Source of the DNA: Escherichia ruysiae
GTDB taxonomy: Bacteria > Pseudomonadota > Gammaproteobacteria > Enterobacterales > Enterobacteriaceae
Direction of reading: 5' to 3'
DNA: 64,000 bases
Assembly: GCF_031323975.1 (NCBI RefSeq)
Contig: NZ_JAVIWS010000001.1
Location: forward strand, 1,550,001 to 1,614,000
Positions 8,432-20,984 of this stretch are shown here, piece after piece. Every line of letters begins with the position of its first letter. The first letter of the stretch is position 1. Under the pieces are notes generated by a model that was given only the letters and a program-made list of their open reading frames with translations, searched no databases and was not told the DNA's origin. Position numbers and translations under genes: made by a program.

Positions 8432-8521
8432 AGGTTTATCCCCGCTGACGCGGGGAACATAAGTTCGGCAACTTAAAAAATGAGAACAAGTCCGGTTTAT
8501 CCCTGTTTTTACAAGGAATAT
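8432..8521 (+). CRISPR. Minimal type I-E CRISPR unit A (two repeats, one spacer; second repeat degenerate)
   Basis: Repeat 8432-8460 reads GGTTTATCCCCGCTGACGCG then GGGAA, which is the E. coli type I-E repeat. A second copy begins exactly 61 bp later at 8493; its first 11 bases match (CGGTTTATCCC) and the rest has decayed. This is the usual 29 + 32 period, leaving one 32-nt spacer at 8461-8492. The location between ygcE and queE is the known CRISPR2 locus of E. coli. No cas gene is present in the window; in K-12 cas genes lie beyond the left edge. Confidence 0.85.
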
Positions 8522-8981
8522 TAACTGCAATCGATATCCTTAGAATAAAGAACAACGCGAATCGTACTTTATCAATTCTCACTTAAAGTATGAACTGGAT
8601 ATCTTTATCCATAAGAACTATTCATCAATAGTGCATAAAATGGGTTATGCAAAATCACTAATTAACCTCAAAAAACAACCGCAAATTATACTGATTCATT
8701 ACTTAATCAATGAACAATAAGTTCAAAAATCAAACTCTTCTTTACTTTTATTCTGAAAAACTAATTAATAGCCAGATATATTGCTGAAAATGAAACAAGA
8801 TAGTAGAAGGTTTTAATGGTTTAAGTAATTATACAAATGCCACTTTAATTAAAATTGAGTTTTTTGTGTTGATAAGTGTGAAATCCTCGGGGGTAGAGAG
8901 TTATTTTGAACTACCTAGATATGTTATTTATTGCTGATACAGGGAACGAAAAATAATATGGGAAATAGAGGACGGGTGATA
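8522..8981. other. AT-rich gene-free stretch between the two CRISPR units
   Basis: About 460 bp of AT-rich sequence with frequent stops in all frames and no recognisable ORF, RNA or insertion-sequence end. Its right part, just before unit B, is the expected place for a CRISPR leader, and it is rich in A/T runs as leaders are. I see no convincing promoter elements that I would call. Confidence 0.4.
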
Positions 8982-9071
8982 CGGTTTATCCCCGCTGGCG
9001 CGGGGAACTCTTCACACATCCCGGCGCGATTGTGCTCGACCCCGGTTTATCCCCGCTGACGCGGGGAACTC
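8982..9071 (+). CRISPR. Minimal type I-E CRISPR unit B (two good repeats, one spacer)
   Basis: Two repeats at 8982-9010 and 9043-9071 are near-identical (CGGTTTATCCCCGCTGGCGC / ...CTGACGC followed by GGGGAACTC) and exactly 61 bp apart, giving a 32-nt spacer at 9011-9042. Both repeats keep the stem of the type I-E crRNA hairpin. With unit A this makes four repeats and two spacers in all, far fewer than in strains with an active array. Read on the plus strand, the spacer encodes FTHPGAIVLDP (see findings). Confidence 0.9.
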
Positions 9072-9410
9072 TCTAAACATAACCTATTATTAATTAATGA
9101 TTTTTTAAGCCAGTCACAATCTACCAACTTTACAGGATCACACAAACAACACATCTACTATGTTAAAGAGCACTTAATCCATTGACTGAAAAGTTAAATA
9201 TTTAAAATAAATCTATAAAAACTAAAATCTGCCAAACTTCACCGCAATAATTTTCACTCCAGCGAAAAATTAACGCCACAGAATTTGTAGAGAATGGCAA
9301 TGATTAGTCCAGGATGGGCAAAATGGAGGTTTTTCAGAGGCGACAAAGAATATAAATGAGTGGAATTCTTTTACAGGTTCCACCCATTTATAACGCTTAT
9401 AAATGTTTAG
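9072..9410. other. AT-rich intergenic region before queE
   Basis: About 340 bp with no supported gene. It contains an A/T-rich stretch and, near 9355-9402, an inverted-repeat-like sequence (GAGTGGAATTC ... GGTTCCACCC) placed downstream of queE on the minus strand, which may end that transcript. Nothing else is recognised. Confidence 0.4.
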
Positions 9411-10082
9411 TCAGGCAATATTCAAATATTTATGCGTTTGCATCGACAAACGCCAGTTCCGCGCAATGCAGGTATCGATACATAAACGCGTGGCATCTTC
9501 TTTCTGACTAATCGGCTGAAGGGCAATGACTCGCGGTTTATCATCGGTCAGCGTCGCCAACAATTCATCCAGTGCTTCAATATCCCGTACGCGTCCAACC
9601 GGATGTTTAATTTCATTAGCTCGTTCCAGCGCCTGAGACAACACTTCATAGCCGCCGCGCATGTTCAGCTTTGGCGACACGGTAACCCAGGTATTCGGTG
9701 TGCAACGCACCTCATGAGTGCCGCTGGTTTCGATCTGGCAGCTAAAACCGTTCTTTTCTAGCAGGTCAGTCAATGGCAGCAAATCATGAATGCAAGGTTC
9801 ACCACCAGTAATCACCACGTGACGCGCGGTATACCCCTGACGACTTATGACCGCTAACAAATCTTCGCTGCTCGCAGCCCCCCACTTATCACTCTCTTTG
9901 GTTTTCGCCAAAATGCTAAAAAGAGAAACTTCCCGATCCTCAAGTTTTTCCCATGTGTGTTTGGTATCACACCAGGCACAGCCGACCGGGCATCCCTGTA
10001 AACGAATAAAAATGGCGGGGACGCCGGTAAAGTAACCCTCACCTTGCAGGGTCTGGAACATCTCGTTAATCGGGTACTGCAT
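9411..10082 (-). CDS. queE: 7-carboxy-7-deazaguanine synthase QueE
   Basis: 223 residues. It is a radical-SAM enzyme that converts 6-carboxytetrahydropterin to 7-carboxy-7-deazaguanine, the third step to the tRNA base queuosine. The E. coli branch carries an atypical cluster-binding loop, seen here as GCPVGCAWCDTKHTWE (residues about 31-46), with three cysteines for the 4Fe-4S cluster; VVITGGEPCIHDLLPL follows. Full length, ATG at 10080-10082. queF, a later step of the same pathway, lies at 27004 in this window. It is transcribed away from eno's terminator. Confidence 0.95.
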   Translation of the reverse strand: MQYPINEMFQTLQGEGYFTGVPAIFIRLQGCPVGCAWCDTKHTWEKLEDREVSLFSILAKTKESDKWGAASSEDLLAVISRQGYTARHVVITGGEPCIHDLLPLTDLLEKNGFSCQIETSGTHEVRCTPNTWVTVSPKLNMRGGYEVLSQALERANEIKHPVGRVRDIEALDELLATLTDDKPRVIALQPISQKEDATRLCIDTCIARNWRLSMQTHKYLNIA

Positions 10083-10169
10083 AGCATTCTCTGTAAAGTG
10101 GATAATTGTTAATTATTGCAGATTTCCCCCGCCCGGTCATGCGCAGCGGCTGTGCTATAAATGGACGTA

Positions 10170-10197
10170 AAAAAACCCGCCGAAGCGGGTTTTTTAT
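10170..10197 (-). terminator. Intrinsic terminator downstream of eno
   Basis: AAAACCCGC / GCGGGTTTTT palindrome with a CGAA loop, flanked by A and T tracts on the two sides, so it works in either direction. It lies just after the eno stop (10216) and upstream of queE. Confidence 0.85.
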
Positions 10198-10215
10198 TAA
10201 GATGCTAAGTCAGAC

Positions 10216-11529
<1,314 letters not shown>

Positions 11530-11601
11530 TCACTAGTTAAACTAAAACTCCAGACAAACAACGCGTACCCTGGGTACGCGTTGCCGTTCTAACTTTTTTA
11601 C

Positions 11602-13254
<1,653 letters not shown>

Positions 13255-13466
13255 TTAGGTTGAAAAGACGATGGAATAACCAGGACGGGAAAGCAGTATA
13301 CCCGAACATGACCTGTGCCACAAACTTTCATTATCCCTCCTCTTCGCCAGCGCACTATTGAAATCAGGAGTGAGAAAATAGCCCCTTTGGGGTAAATGTT
13401 TTTGACGCAAATCAATCGCTTGTCATTTAAAAAATGACACAAATCGCGCTTGACCGCGTAATTCCC

Positions 13467-14258
13467 TTAGAGATCAATTTCCTGCCGTTTTACCTGTTGC
13501 CAGACTTCTTCCATTGTTTCGAGGTCAACACCTGTCATTTCCAGTCCACGCGCGGCAACAATACGCTCCACTTCGCGAAAACGACGCTCGAATTTTTCGT
13601 TTGCTTTTTGCAATGCAATTTCCGCTTTTGTCCCTAAATGGCGAGCCAGGTTGACCGTAGCAAACAGCAGGTCACCCATTTCTTCCTCCAGTTTAGCCTG
13701 GTCGACAACAGCCTGCCGCGCCTCGTACATCACCTCGTCGATCTCTTCGTAGACTTTATCGACCACGGGGCCAAGTGTTGTCCAGTCGAAGCCAACGTTG
13801 GCGCAGCGTTTCTGGATTTTTTGCGCACGCATTAAGGCCGGTAAACTACGAGGAATATCGTCCAGCGCCGAATGCTGCGCTTTCTGTGCGCGTTCTTCAG
13901 TTTTTATTTGCTCCCAACGGGCAAGCACTTCACTGCTGTTTTCGGCAGAACTGTCGGCAAAAACATGTGGATGGCGACGCTCTAATTTATCGCTAATCGC
14001 AGCGCAAATATCATTAAAGTCAAAGCGCCCTTCTTCCTGGGCCATTTGCGCGTAAAACACCACCTGGAACAGCAGATCGCCGAGTTCACCACGCAGATCG
14101 TCAAAATCTTCGCGGGCAATGGCATCCAGCACTTCGTAGGTTTCTTCAAGGGTATAAGGTGCAATAGAGGCGAATGTCTGCTCTTTATCCCACGGGCAGC
14201 CGTTATCCGGGTCGCGAAGACGCTGCATAATAGTGAGCAAACGGTCGATTTGATTCAT
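13467..14258 (-). CDS. mazG: Nucleoside triphosphate pyrophosphohydrolase MazG
   Basis: 263 residues with two MazG repeats. The N-terminal one contains GCPWDKEQTFASIAPYTLEE then RGELGDLLFQVVFYA, and the C-terminal one contains KLEEEMGDLLFATVNLARHLG, the metal-binding EExxD-type helices. It hydrolyses (d)NTPs to the monophosphate and pyrophosphate and has been linked to lowering ppGpp under starvation. In K-12 it is the third gene of the mazEFG operon; here mazE and mazF are not upstream, and mazG lies 95 bp from the end of relA. It may therefore depend on relA read-through for expression (inference). Confidence 0.97.
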   Translation of the reverse strand: MNQIDRLLTIMQRLRDPDNGCPWDKEQTFASIAPYTLEETYEVLDAIAREDFDDLRGELGDLLFQVVFYAQMAQEEGRFDFNDICAAISDKLERRHPHVFADSSAENSSEVLARWEQIKTEERAQKAQHSALDDIPRSLPALMRAQKIQKRCANVGFDWTTLGPVVDKVYEEIDEVMYEARQAVVDQAKLEEEMGDLLFATVNLARHLGTKAEIALQKANEKFERRFREVERIVAARGLEMTGVDLETMEEVWQQVKRQEIDL

Positions 14259-14353
14259 TGGAATGTCCTGAAAATTGCGGGTCTGTCAGGTGTAATACCT
14301 TCGAGTAAAAGATATCGCTGGATACGGCTGACGCCATATCCAGCTATGTAAGA
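14259..14353 (-). other. Short relA-mazG junction lacking mazEF
   Basis: Only 95 bp separate the mazG start from the relA stop. In K-12 the mazE antitoxin and mazF toxin genes occupy this place. No ORF of that type is present. An inverted repeat GCTGGATA ... TATCCAGC (about 14319-14346), just downstream of relA, may be a weak terminator or processing hairpin. Either a clean deletion here or a mazEF insertion in other strains explains the difference. Confidence 0.7.
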
Positions 14354-16588
14354 TTAATTCCCGTGCAACCGACGCGCGTCGATAACGTCCGGCACCTGAT
14401 TGAGCTTACCCAGCACGCGCCCCAGCACCTGCAGGTTATAAATCTCAATGGTCATGTCGATGGTCGCCAGTTGCTGTTTGGTATCGCTACGGCTGGCAAC
14501 GCCCAGTACGTTCACCTTCTCGTTGGCGAGAATGGTGGTGATATCACGCAACAGACCGCTACGATCGTTCGCCGTTACGCGAACCACCAGCGAATACCCA
14601 GCGGAGTAGCTTTCGCCCCATACCGCGTCAACAATGCGTTCCGGCGCATGAGAGCGCAGTTCCGCCAGTTGTTCGCAATCGGCGCGGTGTACTGAAATAC
14701 CACGTCCCTGGGTAATAAAGCCGACAATCTCATCCCCAGGAATCGGCTGGCAGCAGCGCGCGATGTGGTGCATCAGGTTGCCGACACCTTCTACCACCAC
14801 GCGACCGTTATCTTTACTGCGGTTTTGCGGCGTATAGCTTTTTTGCTGAAGCTGCTTCAGCGCGGCGGCGTCCTGCTCTTCGGCACTCGGCTTATTAAAT
14901 TGCGATTGCAGGAAGTTCACCATCTGATTGAGACGGATATCCCCGCCGCCAATCGCCGCCAGCAACTCATCAACATCATTGAAGTTGTAACGCGGCAGCA
15001 GGTGTTTTTCTGCTTCTTTCAGGCTGATCCCCAGATGTTCCAGCTCGTCGTCAAGGATTTGCCGCCCAGCCAGAATGTTTTTGTCACGATCCTGTTTACG
15101 GAACCAGGCGTGAATTTTCGAACGCCCACGGCTGGTTGTGACGTAACCGAGGTTTGGGTTTAACCAGTCACGGCTGGGGTTCGGCTGTTTCTGGGTGATA
15201 ATTTCGATCTGGTCGCCCATCTGCAACTGGTAGGTGAACGGCACGATGCGCCCGCCAATTTTTGCCCCGATGCAGCGGTGTCCGACATCACTGTGGATGT
15301 GGTAAGCGAAGTCCAGCGGCGTTGATCCCGCAGGTAAATCAACCACATCACCTTTCGGCGTAAAGACGTACACCCGGTCGTCAAAGACCTGGCTGCGTAC
15401 TTCGTCGAGCATTTCGCCGGAATCGGCCATCTCTTCCTGCCACGCAATCAGTTTACGCAGCCAGGCAATCCGGTCTTCATGTCCCGAACGTGCGCCGCCA
15501 GTAGCCGCGCCTTCTTTGTATTTCCAGTGCGCAGCAACGCCCAGTTCTGCATCTTCATGCATCTGTTTGGTGCGGATTTGGATCTCAACGGTTTTACCGC
15601 CCGGCCCCAGCACCACGGTGTGAATAGACTGATAACCGTTCGGTTTCGGGTTCGCGACGTAATCGTCGAACTCATCCGGCAGATGGCGATAGTGAGTGTG
15701 CACTATCCCCAACGCGGCGTAGCAGTCCTGTAAACGCTCGGCGACAATACGTACTGCACGCACATCAAACAGCTCATCAAAGGCGAGATTCTTTTTCTGC
15801 ATTTTGCGCCAGATGCTGTAGATGTGTTTCGGACGACCATACACTTCAGCTTTAACGCCTTCAGCTTTCATCTCAGCGCGCAGATGACCGACAAACTCTT
15901 CGATGTAGTGTTCGCGGTCGAGGCGGCGTTCATGCAGCAGTTTTGCAATGCGTTTGTATTCGGTCGGGTGGAGATAACGGAAGCAGTAATCTTCCAGCTC
16001 CCATTTCAGTTGCCCGATCCCGAGACGGTTCGCCAGCGGCGCGTAGATATTGGTGCACTCTTTTGCCGCCAGTACGCGTTCATCTTCCGGCGCGTCTTTT
16101 ACTTCGCGCAGATGAGCAATACGCTCTGCCAGTTTGATGACCACGCAGCGAAAATCATCGACCATCGCCAATAACATCCGGCGAACGTTATCGACCTGTT
16201 CAGAGGAAACAGAATCGGTGTGCGTCGCTTTCAGCTGGCGGATCGCCGCCATATCACGCACACCGTGAATGAGATTCACGACCGACTTACCGACGCTCTC
16301 ACGCAGCACATCTTCGCTGACTACGTTGGCATCCGCCAGAGGGAACAGCAGCGCCGCCCGCAGCGTGTCAATGTCCATACTTAATGTCGAGAGGATCTCC
16401 ACCATCTCAACACCACGCCACAATAGCAGACTGGCATCCGGATGCCCCTGCGTCTGCTGCAGACAATACGCCCAGGTTTCGGCTAAGCACTCACACGACT
16501 TCTGGCTGGTAATACCCAGACTTGCGATCCATTTTTGCGGATCAAATTCACCAGCCTTATTGATATGTGCACTTCTTACCGCAACCAT
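14354..16588 (-). CDS. relA: GTP pyrophosphokinase RelA, (p)ppGpp synthetase I
   Basis: 744 residues. It is the ribosome-associated enzyme that makes pppGpp from ATP and GTP when uncharged tRNA enters the A site. The N-terminal hydrolase-like domain carries FPLADA in place of the HD metal site, so it cannot degrade the alarmone. The synthetase domain has PNGYQSIHTVVLGPGGKTVEIQIRT, the TGS domain has DVVDLPAGSTPLDFAYHIHSD, and the C-terminus has the zinc-finger/ACT regions (HHIARCCQPIPGDEIVGF). Full length. It lies between rlmD and mazG. PpnN, which binds ppGpp, is encoded at 27964. Confidence 0.99.
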   Translation of the reverse strand: MVAVRSAHINKAGEFDPQKWIASLGITSQKSCECLAETWAYCLQQTQGHPDASLLLWRGVEMVEILSTLSMDIDTLRAALLFPLADANVVSEDVLRESVGKSVVNLIHGVRDMAAIRQLKATHTDSVSSEQVDNVRRMLLAMVDDFRCVVIKLAERIAHLREVKDAPEDERVLAAKECTNIYAPLANRLGIGQLKWELEDYCFRYLHPTEYKRIAKLLHERRLDREHYIEEFVGHLRAEMKAEGVKAEVYGRPKHIYSIWRKMQKKNLAFDELFDVRAVRIVAERLQDCYAALGIVHTHYRHLPDEFDDYVANPKPNGYQSIHTVVLGPGGKTVEIQIRTKQMHEDAELGVAAHWKYKEGAATGGARSGHEDRIAWLRKLIAWQEEMADSGEMLDEVRSQVFDDRVYVFTPKGDVVDLPAGSTPLDFAYHIHSDVGHRCIGAKIGGRIVPFTYQLQMGDQIEIITQKQPNPSRDWLNPNLGYVTTSRGRSKIHAWFRKQDRDKNILAGRQILDDELEHLGISLKEAEKHLLPRYNFNDVDELLAAIGGGDIRLNQMVNFLQSQFNKPSAEEQDAAALKQLQQKSYTPQNRSKDNGRVVVEGVGNLMHHIARCCQPIPGDEIVGFITQGRGISVHRADCEQLAELRSHAPERIVDAVWGESYSAGYSLVVRVTANDRSGLLRDITTILANEKVNVLGVASRSDTKQQLATIDMTIEIYNLQVLGRVLGKLNQVPDVIDARRLHGN

Positions 16589-16635
16589 CGTCCTCTCCTT
16601 TAGGGACCAGACCTGCCGAAATCAGCAAATCGTAA

Positions 16636-17937
16636 CTATTTTACGCGCGAGAAAAGTACCATCGATTCCAGATGTCCCGTGTGTGGGAACATATCCAGCA
16701 TCGCCAGCCGCGCAATGGTATATCCTGCTTTTAATAACGCTTCGCTATCCCGAGCCAGCGTTGCAGGGTTACAGGATACATAAACTATACGAATGGGTTC
16801 CAGTTTTATAATTTGTTGCATAACACCTGCGGCACCTGCTCGCGCTGGGTCCAGCAACACTTTATCGAAGCCGCTTTTCGCCCACGGCTGCTTTGTGACA
16901 TCTTCTTCAAGATTTTCGTGATAAAACGTCACATTTTGTAAGCCATTAAGGCGCGCATTCTGCTGGCCTTTTTCCACCAGTGCCGGAACACCTTCTACGC
17001 CCACCACGTTTGCCGCACGAGTGGCTAACGGCAGCGTAAAATTGCCCATGCCGCAGAACAGATCCAGCACGCGCTCGTCAGGTTGCACATCCAGCCACTC
17101 CAGCGCGCGCGCCACCATTTTCTGATTCACGCCCGCGTTGACCTGAATAAAATCGCGCGGGCTAAAAGTTAAGCGCAACCCGTTTGAGTCATACCAGGGC
17201 ATCTCACCAGAGACCGTTTCGAGTATCTCACTATCGGGGGCGAGATACAGATCCAGGCCTTCAGAATGCGAAAAGCGTTCCAGTTTTTCGCGATCAGCCG
17301 AACTTAGCGGTGCGGTATGGCGCAAAATTATCAGCGTGCCGCTGGTTGCCTGCACCAGTTCAACATGCCCAAGGTGGCGCATTCCCTGTAAGCTCGTCAG
17401 ACATGCTCTGACTTTGGGCAGCAATGCTTCAAGTTGGGGCACTAAAACAGGGCATTGTTTAACATCGACAATGTCACTGGAACCCGCTTTGCGAAATCCC
17501 ATCTGGAGTTGTTGTGTTTTAGGTTGATAGTTCAGACTTAAACGCGCACGACGCCGATAGCCCCAGGGGACGTCGGCGATCACTTCAGAGACGTCGTGTT
17601 TCATTAACCGGGCGAGCGCCGCACTTTTGCTTCGCTGCTGTAAATCCACGCTGGCGTGTTGTTGCTGACAGCCACCGCATACGCCAAAATGAGGGCAGCG
17701 TGGCGTTTCGCGTTCCGGACTGTCGCTTAACCGCCGTACGACTTTAGCACGGGCATACTGTTTTTTATCTTCAGTAACAGTCACTTCCGCGTTTTCCTGC
17801 GGCAATAATCCGGGGATAAATAACGTTTTGCCGTTATGTCGCGCCACGCCCTGACCAAAAGAGTCGAGGTCGTTGACTGAAACGGTTATGATCTGACGCG
17901 TCGTCGTGCGTCGTTTTGCAGAGTAGAATTGCGCCAT
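16636..17937 (-). CDS. rlmD: 23S rRNA (uracil-1939-C5)-methyltransferase RlmD
   Basis: 433 residues. It methylates U1939 of 23S rRNA with SAM. An N-terminal TRAM domain is followed by the 4Fe-4S motif [14 protein letters not shown] (Cys about 81, 87, 90, with another near 162), the SAM-binding loop [16 protein letters not shown], the proline-rich LLDPARAGA and the catalytic cysteine in [14 protein letters not shown] (about 389). Formerly rumA/ygcA. It lies 47 bp upstream of relA and diverges from barA with a 56-bp gap, so the two opposed promoters are close together. Confidence 0.98.
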   Translation of the reverse strand: MAQFYSAKRRTTTRQIITVSVNDLDSFGQGVARHNGKTLFIPGLLPQENAEVTVTEDKKQYARAKVVRRLSDSPERETPRCPHFGVCGGCQQQHASVDLQQRSKSAALARLMKHDVSEVIADVPWGYRRRARLSLNYQPKTQQLQMGFRKAGSSDIVDVKQCPVLVPQLEALLPKVRACLTSLQGMRHLGHVELVQATSGTLIILRHTAPLSSADREKLERFSHSEGLDLYLAPDSEILETVSGEMPWYDSNGLRLTFSPRDFIQVNAGVNQKMVARALEWLDVQPDERVLDLFCGMGNFTLPLATRAANVVGVEGVPALVEKGQQNARLNGLQNVTFYHENLEEDVTKQPWAKSGFDKVLLDPARAGAAGVMQQIIKLEPIRIVYVSCNPATLARDSEALLKAGYTIARLAMLDMFPHTGHLESMVLFSRVK

Positions 17938-17993
17938 TGGCGAGACTTTCTCAATTTAACAGTGTGACCTTAATTGTCCCATAACGGAACTCC

Positions 17994-20750
17994 ATGACCA
18001 ACTACAGCCTGCGCGCACGCATGATGATTCTGATCCTGGCACCGACCGTCCTTATTGGTTTATTGCTGAGTATCTTTTTCGTCGTACACCGCTATAACGA
18101 CTTGCAGCGTCAACTGGAAGATGCCGGTGCCAGCATTATTGAGCCACTTGCCGTTTCTACCGAATATGGCATGAGCCTGCAAAATCGCGAATCTATCGGT
18201 CAGTTAATAAGCGTACTGCATCGTCGCCATTCCGATATTGTTCGCGCGATTTCGGTTTATGATGAAAATAACCGACTCTTTGTCACCTCCAATTTTCATC
18301 TTGATCCTTCATCAATGCAGCTCGGCAGCAACGTGCCGTTTCCTCGCCAGCTCACTGTCACACGTGACGGCGACATTATGATTCTGCGCACACCGATTAT
18401 TTCTGAGAGTTATTCCCCCGACGAATCGCCCAGTAGTGATGCCAAAAATAGCCAGAATATGTTGGGATATATTGCGCTTGAGCTGGATCTTAAATCGGTT
18501 CGCTTGCAGCAATATAAAGAGATCTTTATTTCCAGTGTGATGATGCTGTTTTGTATCGGTATTGCGCTTATTTTTGGCTGGCGCTTAATGCGCGATGTAA
18601 CCGGTCCAATTCGTAACATGGTGAATACCGTCGACCGCATCCGTCGTGGGCAACTCGACAGCCGGGTGGAAGGATTTATGCTCGGCGAGCTGGATATGCT
18701 GAAAAACGGTATCAACTCGATGGCAATGTCGCTGGCAGCTTATCACGAAGAGATGCAGCACAATATCGACCAGGCGACGTCCGATCTGCGGGAAACGCTA
18801 GAGCAAATGGAAATTCAGAACGTTGAGTTGGATTTGGCGAAAAAGCGCGCCCAGGAAGCGGCACGTATTAAATCCGAGTTTCTGGCGAATATGTCACATG
18901 AGCTGCGTACACCGCTGAATGGTGTTATTGGCTTTACCCGCCTGACGCTGAAAACAGAATTAACGCCAACACAGCGCGATCACCTGAATACCATTGAACG
19001 TTCGGCAAATAATTTGCTGGCAATTATTAATGATGTTCTCGACTTCTCGAAACTGGAAGCGGGCAAGCTGATTCTGGAAAGTATTCCGTTCCCATTGCGT
19101 AGCACGCTGGATGAAGTCGTTACCCTGCTGGCACATTCTTCTCACGATAAAGGGCTGGAATTAACGCTCAATATTAAAAGCGACGTGCCCGATAACGTTA
19201 TTGGTGACCCACTGCGTTTACAACAAATCATCACTAACCTGGTGGGGAATGCGATTAAATTCACCGAGAATGGCAACATTGATATTCTGGTAGAAAAACG
19301 TGCGCTAAGTAATACCAAAGTGCAGATTGAAGTGCAGATTCGTGATACCGGTATTGGTATTCCTGAACGCGATCAATCGCGCTTATTCCAGGCCTTCCGA
19401 CAGGCTGATGCCAGTATTTCCCGCCGTCATGGTGGCACCGGGCTGGGGCTGGTGATCACACAGAAACTGGTTAATGAAATGGGCGGCGATATTTCGTTCC
19501 ATAGCCAGCCGAATCGCGGTTCTACCTTCTGGTTCCACATTAATCTCGATCTGAACCCGAATATTATTATCGAAGGGCCATCTACCCAGTGCCTCGCCGG
19601 TAAGCGTCTTGCCTATGTCGAACCGAACTCCGCAGCAGCACAATGTACGCTGGATATTTTAAGTGAAACGCCGCTGGAAGTGGTTTATAGCCCAACGTTC
19701 TCCGCGCTGCCTCCCGCGCATTACGACATGATGTTGTTAGGGATTGCAGTGACCTTCCGCGAGCCGCTGACGATACAACATGAGCGGTTGGCGCAAGCGG
19801 TGTCAATGACCGATTTCCTGATGCTGGCGCTTCCTTGTCATGCACAGGTCAATGCCGAAAAACTCAAGCAAGATGGTATCGGCGCGTGTCTACTGAAACC
19901 GTTAACGCCTACGCGCCTGTTGCCAGCACTGACGGAATTTTGTCATCACAAACAAAACACACTTTTGCCTGTTACCGATGAAAGTAAGCTGGCAATGACA
20001 GTCATGGCGGTTGATGACAACCCCGCTAACCTGAAACTTATCGGCGCGTTGCTGGAAGATATGGTGCAACATGTGGAGCTTTGCGATAGCGGGCATCAGG
20101 CCGTTGAACGAGCAAAACAGATGCCGTTCGATTTAATCTTAATGGATATTCAAATGCCGGACATGGACGGCATTCGGGCGTGCGAACTCATCCACCAGCT
20201 CCCACATCAGCAGCAAACGCCGGTTATCGCGGTAACGGCACATGCGATGGCAGGGCAAAAAGAGAAACTGCTTGGCGCGGGGATGAGCGATTATCTGGCA
20301 AAACCGATTGAAGAAGAGCGATTGCATAATTTGCTGTTGCGCTACAAACCTGGCAGCGGTATTTCCTCTCGCGTCGTAACACCAGAAGTGAACGAAATTG
20401 TGGTGAACCAGAATGCAACCCTCGACTGGCAACTGGCACTACGCCAGGCAGCAGGAAAAACCGATTTAGCGCGCGATATGCTGCAAATGTTGCTCGATTT
20501 CCTGCCAGAAGTTCGCAACAAAGTTGAGGAACAACTGGTTGGAGAAAACCCGGAAGGTCTGGTTGATTTAATTCATAAACTGCATGGCAGTTGCGGCTAT
20601 AGCGGTGTGCCGCGTATGAAGAATCTCTGCCAGCTGATTGAACAACAGCTACGCAGCGGTACTAAAGAAGAAGATTTGGAGCCAGAGCTTCTGGAATTGC
20701 TGGACGAGATGGATAATGTGGCGCGAGAAGCCAGCAAAATTCTTGGGTAA
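17994..20750 (+). CDS. barA: Hybrid sensor histidine kinase BarA
   Basis: 918 residues, inner membrane. A first membrane helix (about 10-31) and a second (about 177-198) flank a periplasmic sensor, followed by a HAMP linker, a HisKA domain with H302 in [14 protein letters not shown], an HATPase domain ([29 protein letters not shown]), a receiver with D718 in [13 protein letters not shown], and a C-terminal HPt with H861 in [14 protein letters not shown] tripartite phosphorelay passes phosphate to UvrY, whose main target genes are csrB and csrC. It senses short-chain acids such as acetate and formate. csrB itself is at 25812-26180 here. Confidence 0.98.
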   Translation: MTNYSLRARMMILILAPTVLIGLLLSIFFVVHRYNDLQRQLEDAGASIIEPLAVSTEYGMSLQNRESIGQLISVLHRRHSDIVRAISVYDENNRLFVTSNFHLDPSSMQLGSNVPFPRQLTVTRDGDIMILRTPIISESYSPDESPSSDAKNSQNMLGYIALELDLKSVRLQQYKEIFISSVMMLFCIGIALIFGWRLMRDVTGPIRNMVNTVDRIRRGQLDSRVEGFMLGELDMLKNGINSMAMSLAAYHEEMQHNIDQATSDLRETLEQMEIQNVELDLAKKRAQEAARIKSEFLANMSHELRTPLNGVIGFTRLTLKTELTPTQRDHLNTIERSANNLLAIINDVLDFSKLEAGKLILESIPFPLRSTLDEVVTLLAHSSHDKGLELTLNIKSDVPDNVIGDPLRLQQIITNLVGNAIKFTENGNIDILVEKRALSNTKVQIEVQIRDTGIGIPERDQSRLFQAFRQADASISRRHGGTGLGLVITQKLVNEMGGDISFHSQPNRGSTFWFHINLDLNPNIIIEGPSTQCLAGKRLAYVEPNSAAAQCTLDILSETPLEVVYSPTFSALPPAHYDMMLLGIAVTFREPLTIQHERLAQAVSMTDFLMLALPCHAQVNAEKLKQDGIGACLLKPLTPTRLLPALTEFCHHKQNTLLPVTDESKLAMTVMAVDDNPANLKLIGALLEDMVQHVELCDSGHQAVERAKQMPFDLILMDIQMPDMDGIRACELIHQLPHQQQTPVIAVTAHAMAGQKEKLLGAGMSDYLAKPIEEERLHNLLLRYKPGSGISSRVVTPEVNEIVVNQNATLDWQLALRQAAGKTDLARDMLQMLLDFLPEVRNKVEEQLVGENPEGLVDLIHKLHGSCGYSGVPRMKNLCQLIEQQLRSGTKEEDLEPELLELLDEMDNVAREASKILG

Positions 20751-20767
20751 TAAATATTTTATCGAGT

Positions 20768-20797
20768 AAAAACCGGCTTCTTATGAAGTCGGTTTTT
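20768..20797 (+). terminator. Intrinsic terminator after barA
   Basis: AAAACCGGCTTC / GAAGTCGGTTTTT hairpin followed by T residues, 17 bp after the barA stop codon. The A-rich left arm also permits bidirectional action. Confidence 0.85.
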
Positions 20798-20811
20798 GAT
20801 TGAGGGCAAAG

Positions 20812-20925
20812 TGCCTGTGTTTATGCCGGATGCGGCGTTAACGCCTTATCCGGCCTACAAAACCAATTAAATTCAATGAATTAAAAAATCATGTAGGCTT
20901 GATAAGCGCAGCGCATCAAGCAATT
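20812..20925. repeat. BIME: two REP elements between barA and gudD
   Basis: Two oppositely oriented REP copies: one at about 20824-20858 (GCCGGATGCGGCG ... CTTATCCGGC) and one at about 20892-20922 (GTAGGCTTGATAAGCGCAGC). It lies between converging genes, the usual extragenic placement, and may limit 3'-5' degradation or bind gyrase. Confidence 0.85.
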
Positions 20926-20946
20926 TTTGCGTTTGACATCAGTCTC

Positions 20947-20973
20947 AAACCGGCTCCAGACAGAGCCGGTTTT
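20947..20973 (-). terminator. Terminator-like hairpin after gudD
   Basis: AAACCGGCTC and GAGCCGGTTTT arms with a 6-7 nt loop. It lies 12 bp beyond the gudD stop. The T run is short on the minus side and longer on the plus side. Confidence 0.6.
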
Positions 20974-20984
20974 GGTTTTCTGTC

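Noticed and set aside
8522..8981. Possible insertion-sequence relic between the two CRISPR units
   Set aside because: No terminal inverted repeats, target duplication or transposase fragment can be seen.
20812..20925. BIME/REP palindromes considered as CRISPR repeats
   Set aside because: The units alternate in orientation and have the REP consensus GCCGGATGCGGCG; there is no regular spacer length.
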